Assembly (NCBI GenBank): GCA_016191715.1
Contig: JACPVN010000492.1
Location: 1 to 24,081 of the forward strand
Direction of reading: 5' to 3'
DNA from: Ignavibacteriota bacterium
GTDB taxonomy: Bacteria > Bacteroidota > Ignavibacteria > UBA10030 > SZUA-254
Length of the DNA stretch: 24,081 nucleotides
This document shows, in pieces, positions 1 through 7,471 of this stretch; positions within the stretch are counted from its first letter, which is position 1, and each line of letters starts with the position of its first letter. The notes beneath the pieces were generated by a model. That model made no database searches and had not been told where the DNA came from. It saw only the letters and a program-made list of their open reading frames with translations. Made by a program: the position numbers and the translations under genes.

Positions 1-429
1 CGCATAGTTTCTGATTACTGAAACCGATTTATTTGTTGTTTGTATTCCAACTATTCATTATGTTTGCCGCGTCAAAAATAAAGTTTTTCAAACAAGTAGT
101 TCGTCTGCACTGAGCAAGGTCGGAGTGCAGACCTCAATTTCCCTGATGGTTCGACTTCGCTTGCCATGACGATGGTTGATGCTTTGAGACAGCCTCATTT
201 ACGTTGCTCTGTACCATCATCGTAACATAAAAAAAGGGCTCGAACAATCGAACACCTTCCGAACGATGATTGTGGACGGGGATACCAATCATCAACATAT
301 TCGACTTGTTATTTAAGAAGAAGCGGCCGCTTGGTTTCGGAAATTCCTCCAGTGTTCAAGCAGTAACACTCCGTTCAATGAGATATCAATCCGATTAATT
401 ATATTCCCAATGAACAACCATGACCATGC
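1..429. other. Gene-free leader upstream of the cyclase gene
   Basis: No convincing coding sequence is seen in the first 429 bases. The stretch holds a 9-bp perfect inverted repeat (103-111 with 124-132), an 8-bp inverted repeat (265-272 with 286-293), a 12-base palindrome containing a NotI-type octamer (321-332), and TATGTTTG at 59-66. That last matches the Bacteroidota -7 consensus TAnnTTTG, but the nearest upstream TTTG boxes are 16 or 23 bases away rather than 19-21. No strong Shine-Dalgarno precedes the start at 430. The promoter for the cyclase is probably here but cannot be placed. Confidence 0.5.
103..132. repeat. Palindromic element, 9-bp arms
   Basis: GTCTGCACT at 103-111 is perfectly complementary to AGTGCAGAC at 124-132, with a 12-base loop. 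No T-run follows on either strand, so it resembles a dispersed palindromic repeat more than an intrinsic terminator. It may end transcription of a gene lying left of the window. Confidence 0.45.
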
Positions 430-2685
430 ATGACAAATTTCTTTCGCAAACTTACCGAAAGTTCTGAACCGCATTCCGGTGATACATCGCGCAGTATGTT
501 GAAACGACTGACTGTTAGTTTCAGCATTGCCTTGTCTGTCATTCTCTTTACTCATCTCACAGAATTTCCTCCTCTCCAACGCATCGAACTTTCCACAATT
601 GATTTTCGTTTCCGCCAGCGCGGACCGATGCAGGTTCCTCAGGAATCGCTCGATGTAGTTATCGTAGAAATATCGAACGAGTCGTTTAAGTCGTTGCCGG
701 AACAATGGCCCTGGCCCCGTTCATATCATGCTCAGGTTGTGCGAAATCTCAAAAGGGCAGGCGCGGTTGCAATTGGATTCGATATTCTCATGAGCGAACC
801 GGACGCACGAAATACTGCTAACGATGATGATTTCAGAAAAACAATCAGGGAAACGAAAATGGTCGCACTCGGAGGTAAAACGGATATCGGAAATCAGGGA
901 TTCACAATGCGTACGAGTGAAGAAACATACGGGAATATATTTTTCTCAGTTGATAGTTCCATCGGCATTGTCTATATCCGCAACGATGATGACGGGGTCT
1001 ATCGCCGTTACCGTCCGTTTACGTTCGACCCCGCGGCTGAACGGAAACTCCCTTCGCTCGCCTTCGCTACGCTGAACAAAGCGTTCAACAATCCGCCCTT
1101 CTTCACGGCTGAGAATTTCTCCGATAAATTTCTCTACGCAGAAAAAATCATTCCGAAAGCGGATGACGTTTCGTTCCTCATCAACTACTACGGACCCGAT
1201 AGAACATTCAAGCATGTGAACTATGCGGATGTCATTGACGATTCTGATTTCACAACTGTAGATGAACTATCAATTGTTACGGGAGACATCCCGGGTGAAG
1301 ATGAAGAAGAAATCAACACGTTTGATGACCCGGATTTCGGTTTGCTGTACGATGGAACATTTGCCGGAAAGATTGTCCTCGTCGGCTCAACCCTGCCGGA
1401 AGATAAGGATTTATTTCCGGTTCCGATTGCAACGGGGAAACAATCGGGCGATAATCTCATGTACGGAGTGGAGATTCATGCAAACGCGATTCAAAATGTT
1501 CTGGATGAAACAGCGTTGTACAAAGAATCTTGGTGGCTTGATGTTCTCCTCATCGTTGTACTTTCCTTATTGGTTTTTTATTCTACAACATGGCTGAAAG
1601 TTTTTCGTTTTCGATGGCACGCGTACAGCGAAATTCTCAGTGCGCTTTTTACCCTCATGCTTCTTGCCGGAATTCTCCTGCTCGCTCAGTTCTTGTTCAA
1701 CGCGCAATACTATGTACTCACGATGGTGAATCCGATGCTTGCCGTTGTTGTCAGTTATATCGGAGCGACAGTGTATAACTATCTCGGTGAACGAAAACAG
1801 AAAACGTACATCAAAGGATTGTTCAGCAGATATGTCAGTCCGGCAGTTGTCAATTCGTTGATTGAAAATCCTGACCGAGTCCGGCTTGGAGGCGAGAAGA
1901 AAGAACTTACGGTCTTCTTTAGCGATGTTGCGGGGTTCACTTCCATCTCCGAACAACTTTCTCCTGAAGAACTTGTTCAACTCCTGAACGAATACCTGAG
2001 CGAGATGACGGCACTTGTGTTTAAGCATGATGGCACGTTGGATAAATTTGTCGGCGATGCGGTGATGGCAATTTGGGGAGCGCCGCTCCCACAACGAGAC
2101 CACGCGTTGCGCGCGTGCAAAGCCGCGCTCGAAATGCAGGAAGTAATTTTCGAGATGAACCGCCGCTGGAAAAAAGAAGGAAAGCCGGAACTTGGCGCAC
2201 GTGCAGGCATCAACACTGGTGATATGATTGTAGGAAATATGGGGGGCGCACGGCGATTTGATTACACCGTCATCGGTGATAACGTGAATCTTGCCTCACG
2301 ACTAGAAAGCGCGAACAAGCAGTACGGCTCGCGTATCATGATCGCGGAACGAACGTATCAACTTGTTGCGTCGGAAGTTCTTGTGCGTGAACTTGACTCG
2401 CTCGTCGTAAAAGGGAAAACTCAGCCGGTCAAGGTGTACGAACTTTTAAGTTTTGCAAAAGACCCTTTGCCTCCGCATGGAATTAAATTCCTCGATGTAT
2501 ATAATCGAAGTCTCGAACTCTACAAACATCGGGAGTGGGAACACGCAATAACATCGTTCGAGCAGGCGCGCAAACTGCTCGGTGAAGATTACACATCGAA
2601 AATGTATATCAGTCGTTGCCGGCACTACATCAACGAGCCGCCCGCCGATGATTGGGATGGAGCGTTTGTATTGAAGACGAAGTGA
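430..2685 (+). CDS. CHASE2-domain class III adenylate cyclase
   Basis: Predicted membrane enzyme converting ATP to cAMP in response to an extracytoplasmic signal. Order in the 751 residues: an N-terminal membrane segment (about 29-43), a CHASE2-type sensor (about 50-355), three membrane helices (about 369-385, 401-422, 427-447), then a class III catalytic domain (about 485-680). Both metal-binding aspartates are visible (D499 in FFSDVAGFTS, D543 in GDAVMAIWG), as are the transition-state pair N620 and R624 (VNLASRLE). K539 and D611 occupy the base-selecting positions and favour adenine over guanine. Residues 690-720 look like a single TPR-like helical pair. The start at 430 gives a 28-residue cytoplasmic lead; an internal ATG at residue 23 is an alternative and no Shine-Dalgarno decides between them. 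It is transcribed alone, with about 340 bases before moxR. Confidence 0.93.
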   Translation: MTNFFRKLTESSEPHSGDTSRSMLKRLTVSFSIALSVILFTHLTEFPPLQRIELSTIDFRFRQRGPMQVPQESLDVVIVEISNESFKSLPEQWPWPRSYHAQVVRNLKRAGAVAIGFDILMSEPDARNTANDDDFRKTIRETKMVALGGKTDIGNQGFTMRTSEETYGNIFFSVDSSIGIVYIRNDDDGVYRRYRPFTFDPAAERKLPSLAFATLNKAFNNPPFFTAENFSDKFLYAEKIIPKADDVSFLINYYGPDRTFKHVNYADVIDDSDFTTVDELSIVTGDIPGEDEEEINTFDDPDFGLLYDGTFAGKIVLVGSTLPEDKDLFPVPIATGKQSGDNLMYGVEIHANAIQNVLDETALYKESWWLDVLLIVVLSLLVFYSTTWLKVFRFRWHAYSEILSALFTLMLLAGILLLAQFLFNAQYYVLTMVNPMLAVVVSYIGATVYNYLGERKQKTYIKGLFSRYVSPAVVNSLIENPDRVRLGGEKKELTVFFSDVAGFTSISEQLSPEELVQLLNEYLSEMTALVFKHDGTLDKFVGDAVMAIWGAPLPQRDHALRACKAALEMQEVIFEMNRRWKKEGKPELGARAGINTGDMIVGNMGGARRFDYTVIGDNVNLASRLESANKQYGSRIMIAERTYQLVASEVLVRELDSLVVKGKTQPVKVYELLSFAKDPLPPHGIKFLDVYNRSLELYKHREWEHAITSFEQARKLLGEDYTSKMYISRCRHYINEPPADDWDGAFVLKTK

Positions 2686-2747
2686 ACATACAACGCTTAC
2701 TCTTGCAAAGTCATCCATCTTGCAATTCATGTTGTCAAATTGATGGC

Positions 2748-2778
2748 TTTGATTTTTACACCAATTTTACTAAATTTG
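2748..2778 (+). promoter_or_regulatory. Candidate Bacteroidota-type promoter of the Bat operon
   Basis: TTTG at 2748-2751, a 19-base spacer, then TAAATTTG at 2771-2778 fit the Bacteroidota primary-sigma consensus TTTG-N19-21-TAnnTTTG exactly. It lies between the cyclase stop and moxR on the correct strand and predicts a transcript start near 2784, about 245 bases before moxR. The match is seen; promoter activity is inferred. Confidence 0.45.
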
Positions 2779-2789
2779 TCCCGCTTGTA

Positions 2790-2813
2790 GCAAGTTCTCC
2801 CTTGCAATTTTTC
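2790..2813 (+). terminator. Weak terminator- or attenuator-like hairpin
   Basis: GCAAG (2790-2794), a 6-base loop and CTTGC (2801-2805) are followed by AATTTTTC. The stem is only 5 bp. It could end the cyclase transcript or, since it lies just past the predicted start of the Bat transcript, act as an early attenuator. Confidence 0.3.
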
Positions 2814-2857
2814 TAAACTGTCATCTGTATCTATTCTTTTTTACACGGAATTCATTG

Positions 2858-3000
2858 GATGACAGTTCGTATTTCTGATGGGAACTCTCAGAAGAACGGG
2901 ATTTGTTACAGACACTCGAAGATTTCGTTCAAGGCATGTCATCATGCTCAAGGAACGAGATTCTTCACTCCGCCGAAGGCGGGGATTCGGTATGACAGTA
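2858..3000. repeat. Probable dispersed intergenic repeat
   Basis: The block begins and ends near GACAG motifs. Near its right end it contains a perfect 5-bp hairpin CCGCC-GAA-GGCGG (2970-2982), followed by GGGGATTCGGTATGACAG. This mosaic of short palindromes with no conserved reading frame resembles non-coding repeats scattered through genomes of this group. Only one copy is in the window, so the repeat status rests on resemblance. The short open frames crossing it on both strands are taken as by-products. Confidence 0.4.
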
Positions 3001-3028
3001 AAAGAAGTATCACAACTAATCAAACAAC

Positions 3029-4015
3029 ATGGCAGACATTAAAGAACTCAACGAACGCATCCAGCGCGAAAGCGCATTCATAGATTTATTGCTCATGGAA
3101 GTCGGCAAGGTCATCATCGGACAGAAGTACATGGTCGAGCGGCTGCTCATCGGCTTGCTTTCCAACGGTCACGTGTTACTCGAAGGAGTACCGGGATTGG
3201 CAAAAACACTTGCCATTAAAACACTTTCATCGGCAATTCAGGCAAAGTTCCATCGTATTCAGTTTACGCCGGATTTACTTCCTGCGGACGTAGTCGGTAC
3301 GATGGTGTTCAATCAGAAGTCGGGAGATTTCTCCGTTCGCAAAGGTCCCATCTTTGCCAATTTTATTCTGGCTGATGAAATCAACCGTGCGCCGGCGAAA
3401 GTACAAAGTGCACTGCTCGAAGCGATGCAGGAGCGGCAAATCACCATCGGTGACAGCACGTTCAAATTGGATGACCCGTTCCTCGTGCTTGCAACGCAAA
3501 ACCCGATTGAGCAGGAAGGAACCTACCCGCTTCCTGAAGCGCAGGTTGACCGTTTCATGTTGAAAATAAAAATTGATTACCCGAACCGCGAGGAAGAGCG
3601 GCTCATCATGCGGCAAAATATTACCTCAACTCAAGTGCAAGTAAAATCTGTTATCGCACCGACAGAGATTATCAAAGCGCGCTCGACCGTTCAGGAAGTG
3701 TATATGGATGAAAAAATCGAGCGGTACATTTTGGACATCGTTTTTGCAACGCGTAAGCCGAAAGACTTCAAACTTGATAAATTGACAAACATGATTAGTT
3801 ATGGTGCGTCACCTCGTGCAAGCATCAGTCTCGCGCTTGCGGCAAAAGCATTTGCATTCATCAAACGTCGCGGCTACGTCATCCCCGAAGACATTCGTGC
3901 AACCTGTCACGACGTTCTCCGTCATCGTATTGCAGTCACGTATGAAGCAGAGGCGGAGAATATTACTTCGGAGAATATTGTTGATGATATTCTTAACACA
4001 ATCGAGGTTCCATAA
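3029..4015 (+). CDS. moxR: MoxR-family AAA+ ATPase
   Basis: Cytoplasmic AAA+ ATPase of the MoxR/RavA type (328 residues), thought to act as a chaperone or metal-insertion factor for vWA-domain partners. Visible motifs: Walker A GVPGLAKT (53-60), Walker B FILADE (112-117), sensor 1 TQNP (156-159), an arginine-finger-like DRF (R175), and sensor 2 GASPRAS with R263. The length is typical. It heads the Bat operon, and the vWA proteins encoded downstream are its expected clients. The ATG at 3029 is followed directly by the conserved N-terminal helix (ELNERIQRE); no strong Shine-Dalgarno is seen. Only two bases separate the stop codon from the first heptamer array. Confidence 0.95.
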   Translation: MADIKELNERIQRESAFIDLLLMEVGKVIIGQKYMVERLLIGLLSNGHVLLEGVPGLAKTLAIKTLSSAIQAKFHRIQFTPDLLPADVVGTMVFNQKSGDFSVRKGPIFANFILADEINRAPAKVQSALLEAMQERQITIGDSTFKLDDPFLVLATQNPIEQEGTYPLPEAQVDRFMLKIKIDYPNREEERLIMRQNITSTQVQVKSVIAPTEIIKARSTVQEVYMDEKIERYILDIVFATRKPKDFKLDKLTNMISYGASPRASISLALAAKAFAFIKRRGYVIPEDIRATCHDVLRHRIAVTYEAEAENITSENIVDDILNTIEVP

Positions 4016-4017
4016 AC

Positions 4018-4091
4018 TGTCATTTGTCAATGGTCAATTGTCATTTGTCATTCAACAAAATGTACTTTGTACTTAGTTCTTTGTACTTGGT
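4018..4091 (+). repeat. Two degenerate heptamer arrays after moxR
   Basis: Positions 4018-4052 are five consecutive 7-base units of the type TGTCATT or TGTCAAT. Positions 4061-4088 are four units of the type TGTACTT. The period is strictly 7 and the units differ by one or two substitutions. The arrays start two bases after the moxR stop and end a few bases before the next gene's ATG. Confidence 0.85.
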
Positions 4092-4097
4092 ATAAGT

Positions 4098-4466
4098 ATG
4101 TTTAAGAAACTTGAAGAATTAGAAGTATATCAACTTGCAGAAAAACTCGCTGACGAAGTTTGGGATATTTGTGTTTCGTGGGAAAGTTTTGCTAAGTTCA
4201 CTGTCGGCAAACAACTTGTTAACGCCGCTGATTCCATTCCTGCCAATCTCTCAGAAGGTCATGGACGATTTTCAATGAAAGAAAATCTCCAGTTTTGCTA
4301 TTATGCGAGAGGTTCATTTGGTGAAACACGAAATTGGCTTCGCCGTGCATATAAGAGAAAACTTCTTACTAAGAAACAAGTTGATATTTTGAAAAAAATT
4401 ATGGATGAACTCGGACCAAAACTCAACGCATATATTACTTCAATAAAAAGACAATCAAAACAATAA
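4098..4466 (+). CDS. Four-helix-bundle (23S rRNA intervening-sequence type) protein
   Basis: A 122-residue, all-helical, basic protein of the family first described as the product of 23S rRNA intervening sequences. Family features seen are the opening FKKLEELEVYQLAEKLADEVW, the central NAADSIPANLSEGHGR, the FCYYARGSFGETRNWL helix, and a Lys-rich end. Related proteins serve as accessory factors in diversity-generating retroelements, but no reverse transcriptase or variable repeat is present here. Its biochemical role is unknown. It sits within inverted heptamer repeats in the middle of the Bat operon and looks by eye more AT-rich than its neighbours, consistent with a late arrival. No Shine-Dalgarno precedes the ATG, which lies directly after the left repeat. 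Confidence 0.88.
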   Translation: MFKKLEELEVYQLAEKLADEVWDICVSWESFAKFTVGKQLVNAADSIPANLSEGHGRFSMKENLQFCYYARGSFGETRNWLRRAYKRKLLTKKQVDILKKIMDELGPKLNAYITSIKRQSKQ

Positions 4467-4474
4467 TTGAAACA

Positions 4475-4502
4475 CCAAGTACTAAGTACCAAGTACCAAG
4501 TA
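4475..4502 (+). repeat. Heptamer array between the four-helix-bundle and DUF58 genes
   Basis: Four consecutive 7-base units of CCAAGTA (one is CTAAGTA) end seven bases before the DUF58 start at 4510. On the opposite strand the unit reads TACTTGG, the same unit as the left array at 4061 and the array at 5523. It occupies the whole upstream region of the DUF58 gene, leaving no room for a Shine-Dalgarno. Confidence 0.85.
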
Positions 4503-4509
4503 CATTATT

Positions 4510-5391
4510 ATGGATTCCCAAGAATTACTAAAAAAGGTTAGGAAAATCGAGATACGAACGAAAGGATTGGTGAACCACATCTTTTCGGGCGAGTATCATA
4601 GCGTGTTCAAGGGACGCGGAATGGCGTTCAGTGAAGTGCGCGAGTATCAGTACGGCGATGACATCCGCATGATTGACTGGAACGTTTCAGCGCGGTTCAA
4701 CCATCCGTTCGTCAAAGTGTTTGAAGAAGAGCGCGAGTTGACGGTGATGCTTGTTGTTGATGTCAGTGCATCAGGCAAGTTTGGAACTGTTAAACAATTC
4801 AAGAAAGATGTCGCAGCCGAGTTATGCGCCGTGCTTGCGTTCTCTGCAATTCAGAACAATGATAAAGTCGGCGTGATTTTCTTCAGCGATAAGATCGAGA
4901 AATTCATTCCTCCGAAAAAAGGACGAACGCATATTCTCCGTATCGTACGCGAGTTGCTTGATTTCGAGCCGGCACAAAAGGGAACAAACATTACCGAAGG
5001 TCTTCGTTACCTTACGAGCGCAATCAAAAAAAGAAGCATTGCATTTTTGATTTCTGATTTTCTCGGAGATGGATTTGATGACGCATTAAAAATCGCCGGA
5101 CGAAAACATGATTTGATTGCCGTTCGATTGTTCGACCCTCGCGAAGCGGAACTTCCTCAAAGCGGTTTTATACGTGTGGTTGACCCGGAAACAGATGAAC
5201 CGCTTTGGGTTGACACGGACAATAACAGTGTGCGTAGCCGGTATAAATCTGATTGGGAAACAAAAGTGAATTCACGAAAAAAATTATTCCGGCATTGTGG
5301 TGTGGATGATATTGATATTAAAATTGAAAAAGACCAACCATATATTCAACCGCTTGTCGGATTTTTCAGGTTGCGGGAGAAGAGATGGTAG
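4510..5391 (+). CDS. DUF58 family protein (vWA-like), Bat operon
   Basis: A 293-residue predicted cytoplasmic protein. The DUF58 signature is clear at 28-72: GEYHSVFKGRGMAFSEVREY, then YGDDIRMIDWNVSAR, then the FEEERELTV strand. A vWA-like fold follows with a MIDAS-type DVSAS (D84, S86, S88) and a later ISDFLGDG strand. DUF58 proteins are regular partners of MoxR ATPases, and their genes normally sit directly after moxR. Here a cassette separates the two. The end overlaps the next gene's first ATG by 7 bases (ATGGTAG), which suggests translational coupling. The exact molecular role of DUF58 proteins is not established. Confidence 0.92.
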   Translation: MDSQELLKKVRKIEIRTKGLVNHIFSGEYHSVFKGRGMAFSEVREYQYGDDIRMIDWNVSARFNHPFVKVFEEERELTVMLVVDVSASGKFGTVKQFKKDVAAELCAVLAFSAIQNNDKVGVIFFSDKIEKFIPPKKGRTHILRIVRELLDFEPAQKGTNITEGLRYLTSAIKKRSIAFLISDFLGDGFDDALKIAGRKHDLIAVRLFDPREAELPQSGFIRVVDPETDEPLWVDTDNNSVRSRYKSDWETKVNSRKKLFRHCGVDDIDIKIEKDQPYIQPLVGFFRLREKRW

Positions 5392-6482
5392 CAGAATTTC
5401 GGATTGCGTCCCGCCAAGTCGGGATCTCCACTTCGTTCCGAAATTGCCAATTTCGAATTGATTCTATGAATTTTACATTTTCACATATCTCATATCTCAT
5501 AACTCATATCTCTCGGCAAGTAGTACTTGGTACTTGGTACTTGGTACTTTGGATTTTGCTCACCGCTCACTGCTCATTGCTCACTGCTCAGGAAGTGAAA
5601 GCAACAGCGCGGGTGGATTCAAACAATATTATGATTGGCGATTGGCTTGGATTGCATATCGAAGTTCAGCACCGGGACAACACGACGATTCACTGGCCAC
5701 AGATTGCAGACTCGCTTCAGGGAATTGAAATCATCAAGCGAGGAGAAGTGCAAACACAAAAGAACGGAAGTGATGTTCTCGAAAAAGCGGATTACATTAT
5801 CACATCGTTCGATTCGGGAACGGTCATTGTGCCGCCGTTGCAATTCTTGTTTTCGGTGGTGGGCGATACGGCAAAACGCATTGCCGAAACTTCACCCATT
5901 CCGATTTTCGTTCATACAGTTGATGTTGATACATCGCAAGACATCAAAGACATCAAGCCGCCGCTCAGTTTATCCATCACGTTTGCCGAACTTCTGCCGT
6001 ACATTATCGGGCTAGTTGTTCTTGGCGGACTCGGTTATCTCTTCTATTATATTTGGAACAAACGACGACGCGGCGAAAGTATTATTCCCGAAGCGCCGCC
6101 GAGACCGGCACATGAAGTTGCACTCGAAGCATTGCGCTCGCTCGACTCGGAACATCTCTGGCAACGGGGGAAAATCAAAGAGCATTATTCCCAACTGACT
6201 GACATTGTTCGCACGTACATCGAACGACGTTACCGCGTTATGGCGATGGAAATGGTAACGGATGAGATTATGGATTCGCCCGTCATTGCCTCGCTTGAAA
6301 AACAGACGCGTGAACCGTTGAAAGAACTTCTCGTAAAATCCGACTTCGTGAAGTTTGCCAAATATCAACCGACGCAACAGGACAACGAAACGAGCATTAC
6401 TACCGCGACAATGTTTGTCGAGCAGACATGGCGCGATGTTCATGCACAACAAGTGACTCAGACAGAAGAGGTGAGCGCATGA
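5385..6482 (+). CDS. Short BatD-like single-pass membrane protein
   Basis: A 365-residue envelope protein in the slot between DUF58 and batA. After the signal region comes a BatD-type extracytoplasmic beta domain (about 69-195), one membrane helix (about 204-224) and a cytoplasmic helical tail (about 240-350, HEVALEALRSL, YIERRYRV) like those of BatD or DUF4381 proteins. It is shorter than the full BatD encoded downstream. The start at 5385 has a Shine-Dalgarno (GGGAGA, 5375-5380) and overlaps the DUF58 stop. An in-frame ATG at 5466 would remove 27 polar residues coded by a palindromic repeat. The segment after that ATG, including the hydrophobic signal core and the LLTAQ cleavage region, is coded by tandem heptamers. 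The stop overlaps batA by 4 bases. Confidence 0.8.
   Translation: MVAEFRIASRQVGISTSFRNCQFRIDSMNFTFSHISYLITHISRQVVLGTWYLVLWILLTAHCSLLTAQEVKATARVDSNNIMIGDWLGLHIEVQHRDNTTIHWPQIADSLQGIEIIKRGEVQTQKNGSDVLEKADYIITSFDSGTVIVPPLQFLFSVVGDTAKRIAETSPIPIFVHTVDVDTSQDIKDIKPPLSLSITFAELLPYIIGLVVLGGLGYLFYYIWNKRRRGESIIPEAPPRPAHEVALEALRSLDSEHLWQRGKIKEHYSQLTDIVRTYIERRYRVMAMEMVTDEIMDSPVIASLEKQTREPLKELLVKSDFVKFAKYQPTQQDNETSITTATMFVEQTWRDVHAQQVTQTEEVSA
5395..5445. repeat. Palindromic repeat at the 5' end of the BatD-like gene
   Basis: AATTTCGGA (5395-5403) pairs perfectly with TCCGAAATT (5437-5445), and inside it TCCCG (5409-5413) pairs with CGGGA (5420-5424). The element starts four bases after the DUF58 stop and is translated if the BatD-like gene starts at 5385. 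This looks like an inserted intergenic repeat that has become coding, or is skipped by starting at 5466. Confidence 0.6.
5484..5590 (+). repeat. Three successive heptamer arrays inside a coding sequence
   Basis: Positions 5484-5511 are four units of CATATCT (one CATAACT). Positions 5523-5550 are four units of GTACTTG (last GTACTTT). Positions 5558-5585 are four units of GCTCACT with one or two substitutions, plus a partial unit to 5590. All three keep a 7-base period and stay open in the BatD-like frame, where they encode a hydrophobic stretch of about 36 residues. Confidence 0.88.
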
Positions 6483-7471
6483 TGGGAATGAGTTATGCAA
6501 ACCCGGAATATTTTCTTCTTCTTCTCTTCGTTCCGTTGATGATTTTCTGGTACTGGAAACGACATCGTCAGCAATATGTTGAGTTACAGGTTTCGAGCGT
6601 TCAGGTATTTCACCGAGTTCCGAAAACATGGAAGCATCGTCTGCGGCATATGTTGTTCGCGTTACGCGTAGTCGCGTTGATTTTTTTGACGGTCGCTCTT
6701 GCACGTCCGTATTCAACATCAAAAGGCGAACAGGTTTCGACGGAAGGAATTGATATCATTCTTGCCAACGATATTTCCGGCAGTATGCTCGCGGAAGATT
6801 TTCGTCCGAACAGAATTGAAGCCGCGAAAAAAATCGCACAGGATTTTATCGAAGGCAGACCGACCGACCGCATCGGGATGGTCGTGTTTGCAGGAGAAAG
6901 TTTTACGCAATGCCCGCTGACGATTGACCATGGCGTTCTCATTACACTCGCAAAAGAAATTAAAAGCGGAATCATCGAAGACGGAACGGCAATCGGGATG
7001 GGACTTGCGACATCAGTCAGTCGTTTGAAAGACAGCAAAGCAAAAAGCCGCGTGATTATTTTGTTGACTGACGGCGTGAACAACCGGGGCTCTATTGACC
7101 CGCTCACCGCCGCCGGCATTGCGCAATCGTTCGGAATTCGTGTTTATACAATCGGCGTTGGCACTATCGGTATGGCGCCGTATCCCGTTCAAACGCCGTT
7201 TGGCATTCAGTATCAAAACGTTCCCGTGGAAATTGATGAACAGATGCTTCAGAAGATTGCCGACATGACAGGCGGAAAATTCTTCCGTGCAACCGATAAC
7301 AGGAAACTGAAAGCCATCTACGAAGAAATTGACAAACTCGAAAAAACAAAAATCGAAGTGACGCAATTCAGAAAACATAAAGAAGAGTTTTATACTGCCG
7401 CGATATTTTCAGGATTGCTTCTTTTGCTAGAATTGATTTTTGCTCAAACAATATTCAAGAAAATACCCTGA
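6479..7471 (+). CDS. batA: BatA, vWA-domain membrane protein
   Basis: A 330-residue inner-membrane protein with a vWA domain. Two N-terminal membrane segments (about 11-26 and 58-76) come first, then the vWA domain (about 89-290) with a complete MIDAS: DISGS (D98, S100, S102), T170 in EDGTAIG and D198 in LLTDGVNN. A C-terminal membrane helix (about 305-325) follows. I chose the ATG at 6479 because it overlaps the preceding stop as ATGA and has a strong Shine-Dalgarno (AGAGGTG, about 6467-6473). A longer frame from 6428 exists but adds a polar, non-family N-terminus. Bat proteins were linked to aerotolerance in Bacteroides; the mechanism is unsettled. The stop shares one base with the batB ATG. 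Confidence 0.93.
   Translation: MMGMSYANPEYFLLLLFVPLMIFWYWKRHRQQYVELQVSSVQVFHRVPKTWKHRLRHMLFALRVVALIFLTVALARPYSTSKGEQVSTEGIDIILANDISGSMLAEDFRPNRIEAAKKIAQDFIEGRPTDRIGMVVFAGESFTQCPLTIDHGVLITLAKEIKSGIIEDGTAIGMGLATSVSRLKDSKAKSRVIILLTDGVNNRGSIDPLTAAGIAQSFGIRVYTIGVGTIGMAPYPVQTPFGIQYQNVPVEIDEQMLQKIADMTGGKFFRATDNRKLKAIYEEIDKLEKTKIEVTQFRKHKEEFYTAAIFSGLLLLLELIFAQTIFKKIP

Larger units (their letters stand above)
4059..4506 (+). mobile_element. Inverted-repeat-bounded cassette carrying a four-helix-bundle gene
   Basis: The 35 bases at 4059-4093 match the reverse complement of 4472-4506 at 30 of 35 positions by hand alignment. These arms enclose exactly one gene (4098-4466) and separate moxR from the DUF58 gene, which are normally close partners. 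There is no transposase and no clear target duplication, so mobility is inferred from the arrangement only. The arms are built from heptamer units (TGTACTT on the left, CCAAGTA on the right). Confidence 0.4.

Noticed and set aside
321..332. NotI site in a palindrome, as a possible cloning joint
   Set aside because: The flanking sequence is continuous genomic-looking DNA with no vector features; one octamer palindrome can occur by chance.
2841..3083. Small open frames on both strands before moxR
   Set aside because: They lie in a palindromic repeat-like block and carry no family features; the + strand frame runs into moxR in another phase.
4098..4466. Diversity-generating retroelement suggested by the four-helix-bundle gene
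   Set aside because: No reverse transcriptase, template repeat or variable repeat is found in the window.
4018..4502. CRISPR-like or direct-repeat array
   Set aside because: Units are 7 bases and contiguous, without unique spacers, and no cas gene is present.
6428..6478. Upstream ATG for batA
   Set aside because: The extension is polar and lies within the preceding gene. The ATG at 6479 has a strong Shine-Dalgarno and an ATGA overlap.
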